Shown here piece by piece: positions 62,051 to 64,000 of a DNA stretch of 64,000 nt. The number at the start of each line of letters is the position of its first letter. Position 1 is the stretch's first letter. The stretch is from Clostridiales bacterium (GTDB lineage: Bacteria > Bacillota > Clostridia > Lachnospirales > Lachnospiraceae), in assembly GCA_015655075.1 (NCBI GenBank), contig JAATFT010000028.1:1-64000 (forward strand). The letters run 5' to 3'. The notes beneath the pieces were generated by a model. The model made no database searches and was not told where the DNA came from. It saw only the letters and a list, made by a program, of their open reading frames with translations. Position numbers and translations under genes: made by a program.

Positions 62051-63187
62051 ATGAACTACAGAAAATTTGGGAATACCGGAGAAAATATTTCGGCGCTTGG
62101 TTTTGGCTGTATGAGGCTTCCGGAATATGAAAAAGACGGAAAGTGGTTTGTGGAGGAGGAAAAAGCGACCGAAATGCTGCTTTACGCATATGAAAATGGT
62201 GTAAACTACTTTGATACGGCTCCTTATTATTGTCATTCCAATAGTGAACTGGCAGTGGGAAAAGCTTTAAAGAATATCAGGGATAAGGTAATGATATCGA
62301 CGAAAATACCGGTCGGCGACTGCAAATCCCCGGGAGATTACAGAAAATTCCTGGAAAAGAGTCTTGCCAAACTGGATACTTCCCACATTGATTTTTACCA
62401 TTTCTGGGGAATCAATAAAAAGGTCTTTGATGAAGGCGTTATAGGCTTGAATCTATTGGAAGAAGCGAAAAAGGCAAAAGAAGAAGGGCTGATCAGGCAT
62501 ATTTCTTTTTCCTTCCATGATGACGCACAAAATATTAAATACATAATTGACACGGCAGAAGAAAAAGGAATTCCTATGGAAACCATGCTGGTTCAATATA
62601 ATCTTCTTGACAGAAGAAATGAAGAGATGATAGATTATGCGGGTTCCAGAGGCTTAGGTGTTGTTGCCATGGGGCCGGTAGGTGGCGGAAGACTCGCCGC
62701 CCCCACGGATCTTTATACGAAATTAACCGGAAAACCTTCCATTGCAACTTATGAACTGGCATTTAAATTTGTATTGGGCAATCCATATTTAAGCTGCGCT
62801 CTATCCGGCATGCAGAATATTGATATGGTAAAGAAGAACCTTGCTATCGGCAGTGACAGTGCAGTCCTTTCTAAAGAAGAATGGGAACAGTTGGGCAATG
62901 CGGTGGAGCAGCTTAAAAAATTCAGTGAATTATACTGCACCGGATGTTCCTATTGTCAGCCATGTCCGGCGGAAATTAATATTCCTCGCATTTTTAATTT
63001 ATATACTTATCACAATGTTTATGGTTTAACTGACCATGCGAAAGCGGAAATGAAGAAATACAGGGAAGAAGCCGGCAAAACCATTGAGGACTGTAAGGAC
63101 TGCGGTATCTGCGAAAAGAAATGTCCTCAGAAGCTTAAAATCCGCAGCGAATTAAGGCGCGTTGAAGGTGTATTGGCGGGGTTATAA
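62051..63187 (+). CDS. Aldo/keto reductase with C-terminal [4Fe-4S] domain
   Basis: 378 residues. The NADPH-dependent barrel carries the tetrad Asp55, Tyr60, Lys85 and His117 (VNYFDTAPYY, ISTKIP, FYHFWG). The C-terminus has a ferredoxin-like domain with YCTGCSYCQPCP and CKDCGICEKKCPQ. Such enzymes couple carbonyl reduction to a cluster in anaerobes; the substrate is unknown. GAAAGGAG precedes the ATG. Transcription likely depends on the MerR-type promoter upstream. Confidence 0.93.
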   Translation: MNYRKFGNTGENISALGFGCMRLPEYEKDGKWFVEEEKATEMLLYAYENGVNYFDTAPYYCHSNSELAVGKALKNIRDKVMISTKIPVGDCKSPGDYRKFLEKSLAKLDTSHIDFYHFWGINKKVFDEGVIGLNLLEEAKKAKEEGLIRHISFSFHDDAQNIKYIIDTAEEKGIPMETMLVQYNLLDRRNEEMIDYAGSRGLGVVAMGPVGGGRLAAPTDLYTKLTGKPSIATYELAFKFVLGNPYLSCALSGMQNIDMVKKNLAIGSDSAVLSKEEWEQLGNAVEQLKKFSELYCTGCSYCQPCPAEINIPRIFNLYTYHNVYGLTDHAKAEMKKYREEAGKTIEDCKDCGICEKKCPQKLKIRSELRRVEGVLAGL

Positions 63188-63232
63188 TAAATTCGTGGGA
63201 AACGCCTGTGAACAGGCGGAAAGGAGATTGTG

Positions 63233-64000
63233 ATGAAAGTTTTATTTATCGGCGGAACAGGCACCATTAGCACAGCGATATCCAGGGCATTATTGGAAAG
63301 AGGCGATGAGCTTTATTTACTAAACCGGGGACACAGGAATCAGCTCCTGTCGGGGGCCGGAGAAATTAAGGCGGATATAGGCGATGAGGCGCGGGTAGCT
63401 GAATTGACGGCAGGTTTGGAATTTGATGTGGTGGCTGATTTTATTGCCTTCCTTCCGTCCCATTTGGAAAGAGATTATCGTTTATTTAACGGTAAGACAA
63501 AACAATTTATCTTTATTAGTTCAGCTTCCGCATACCAGACTCCTTTATCCGATTACCGGATTACGGAAGGAACCCCTTTGTCCAATCCGCTATGGGAATA
63601 TTCCCGCAATAAGATAGCCTGTGAGGAATTTTTAATGAAAATGTACCGGGAGAACGGTTTTCCGATTACTATAGTAAGACCGAGCCATACTTACGATGAA
63701 AGAAGCATTCCCTTAGGCGTGCATGGTGAAAAGGGAAGCTGGCAGGTAGTAAAACGCATGCTGGAAGGCAAAAAGGTAATTATCCATGGCGACGGCACTT
63801 CCCTTTGGACTATGACCCATAATACGGATTTTGCCAAGGGATTTATCGGATTGTTAGGTAATCTTCATGCAATCGGAGAAGCCGTACAGATCACCTCGGA
63901 TGAAACTTTAACCTGGAACCAGGTCTATCAGGCAATTGCAGACGCGGCAGGGGTTAAGTTAAATGCCGTCCATGTTTCTTCGGAATTCTTAGACGCCGCC
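63233..64000 (+). CDS. NAD-dependent epimerase/dehydratase, truncated by window end
   Basis: At least 256 residues, open to the right edge of the window. The extended SDR fold begins MKVLFIGGTGTISTAIS with the Rossmann GxxGxxx, FIFISSASAYQT is the beta-strand before the active site, and the YxxxK pair is YSRNK. HNTDFAKGF and WNQVYQAIADAAG resemble sugar-nucleotide epimerases or chloroplast RNA-binding-like SDRs. AAAGGAG precedes the ATG. It follows the aldo/keto reductase by 45 bases and is probably co-transcribed. Confidence 0.9.
   Translation, partial: MKVLFIGGTGTISTAISRALLERGDELYLLNRGHRNQLLSGAGEIKADIGDEARVAELTAGLEFDVVADFIAFLPSHLERDYRLFNGKTKQFIFISSASAYQTPLSDYRITEGTPLSNPLWEYSRNKIACEEFLMKMYRENGFPITIVRPSHTYDERSIPLGVHGEKGSWQVVKRMLEGKKVIIHGDGTSLWTMTHNTDFAKGFIGLLGNLHAIGEAVQITSDETLTWNQVYQAIADAAGVKLNAVHVSSEFLDAA

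Overview
The window reads as a chromosomal segment of a low-G+C, anaerobic, Gram-positive Clostridia, most like a Lachnospiraceae member. This is inferred from the gene set and AT-rich codon use, not from a database search. Supporting traits are the paired ACT-domain/UPF0210 genes, short HisG with HisZ, RecU, a RelQ-type alarmone synthetase, LytR-CpsA-Psr and CapA envelope proteins, frequent TTG/GTG starts, and TTGACA-N17-TATAAT promoters.

Layout. 1-9.6 kb is an accessory/stress region, mostly on the minus strand: catalase with a DUF454 membrane protein, a PerR-like regulator behind a promoter with an overlapping palindrome, an iron-sulfur flavoprotein-type reductase, a decayed GNAT gene, a PIN/AbrB pair and tRNA-Leu(CAA). 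10-31.9 kb (+) holds housekeeping genes: polA, coaE, a WalJ-type hydrolase, ACT/UPF0210, pepD, capA, an LCP ligase, an M23 peptidase, relQ, an rRNA m5C methyltransferase, two pseudouridine synthases and recU, then the start of a histidine operon. That operon (hisZ-G-D-B-IE, 28.7-33.8 kb) has a perfect consensus promoter and ends at a strong hairpin terminator. 35-44.3 kb is the conserved rimP-nusA-rnpM-ylxQ-infB-rbfA-nrnA-truB-ribF operon.

44.66-50.89 kb is the most unusual block. It is a tightly packed six-gene operon of two FecCD-type permeases, an ATPase, a NifH-like reductase and two NifD/NifK-like proteins. It looks like a metal-chelate or tetrapyrrole importer physically linked to a nitrogenase-like ATP-driven reductase. 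The conserved cysteines predict one subunit-bridging [4Fe-4S] cluster and no FeMo-cofactor site.

52-55.7 kb (-) holds a small secreted protein with three membrane proteins and an ABC ATPase, resembling a peptide export/immunity operon. Then come a MocR-type regulator with Arg at the usual PLP-lysine position, an ABC exporter pair, a MerR regulator, an orphan Sfp-type phosphopantetheinyl transferase, an aldo/keto reductase behind a MerR-type 19-bp-spacer promoter, and a truncated NAD-dependent epimerase at the right edge.

Small repeats are abundant. A 164-bp TA-flanked palindromic MITE-like family has four intact and two degraded copies, and a second family shares its central motif. There are also hairpin elements flanked by 13-14 bp direct repeats, three-hairpin repeats, REP-like palindromes and 87-bp tandem repeats. 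A hairpin motif with an invariant 14-nt loop box (one base varies) occurs upstream of the ACT gene, rnpM and rbfA, and may be an undescribed structured leader RNA.
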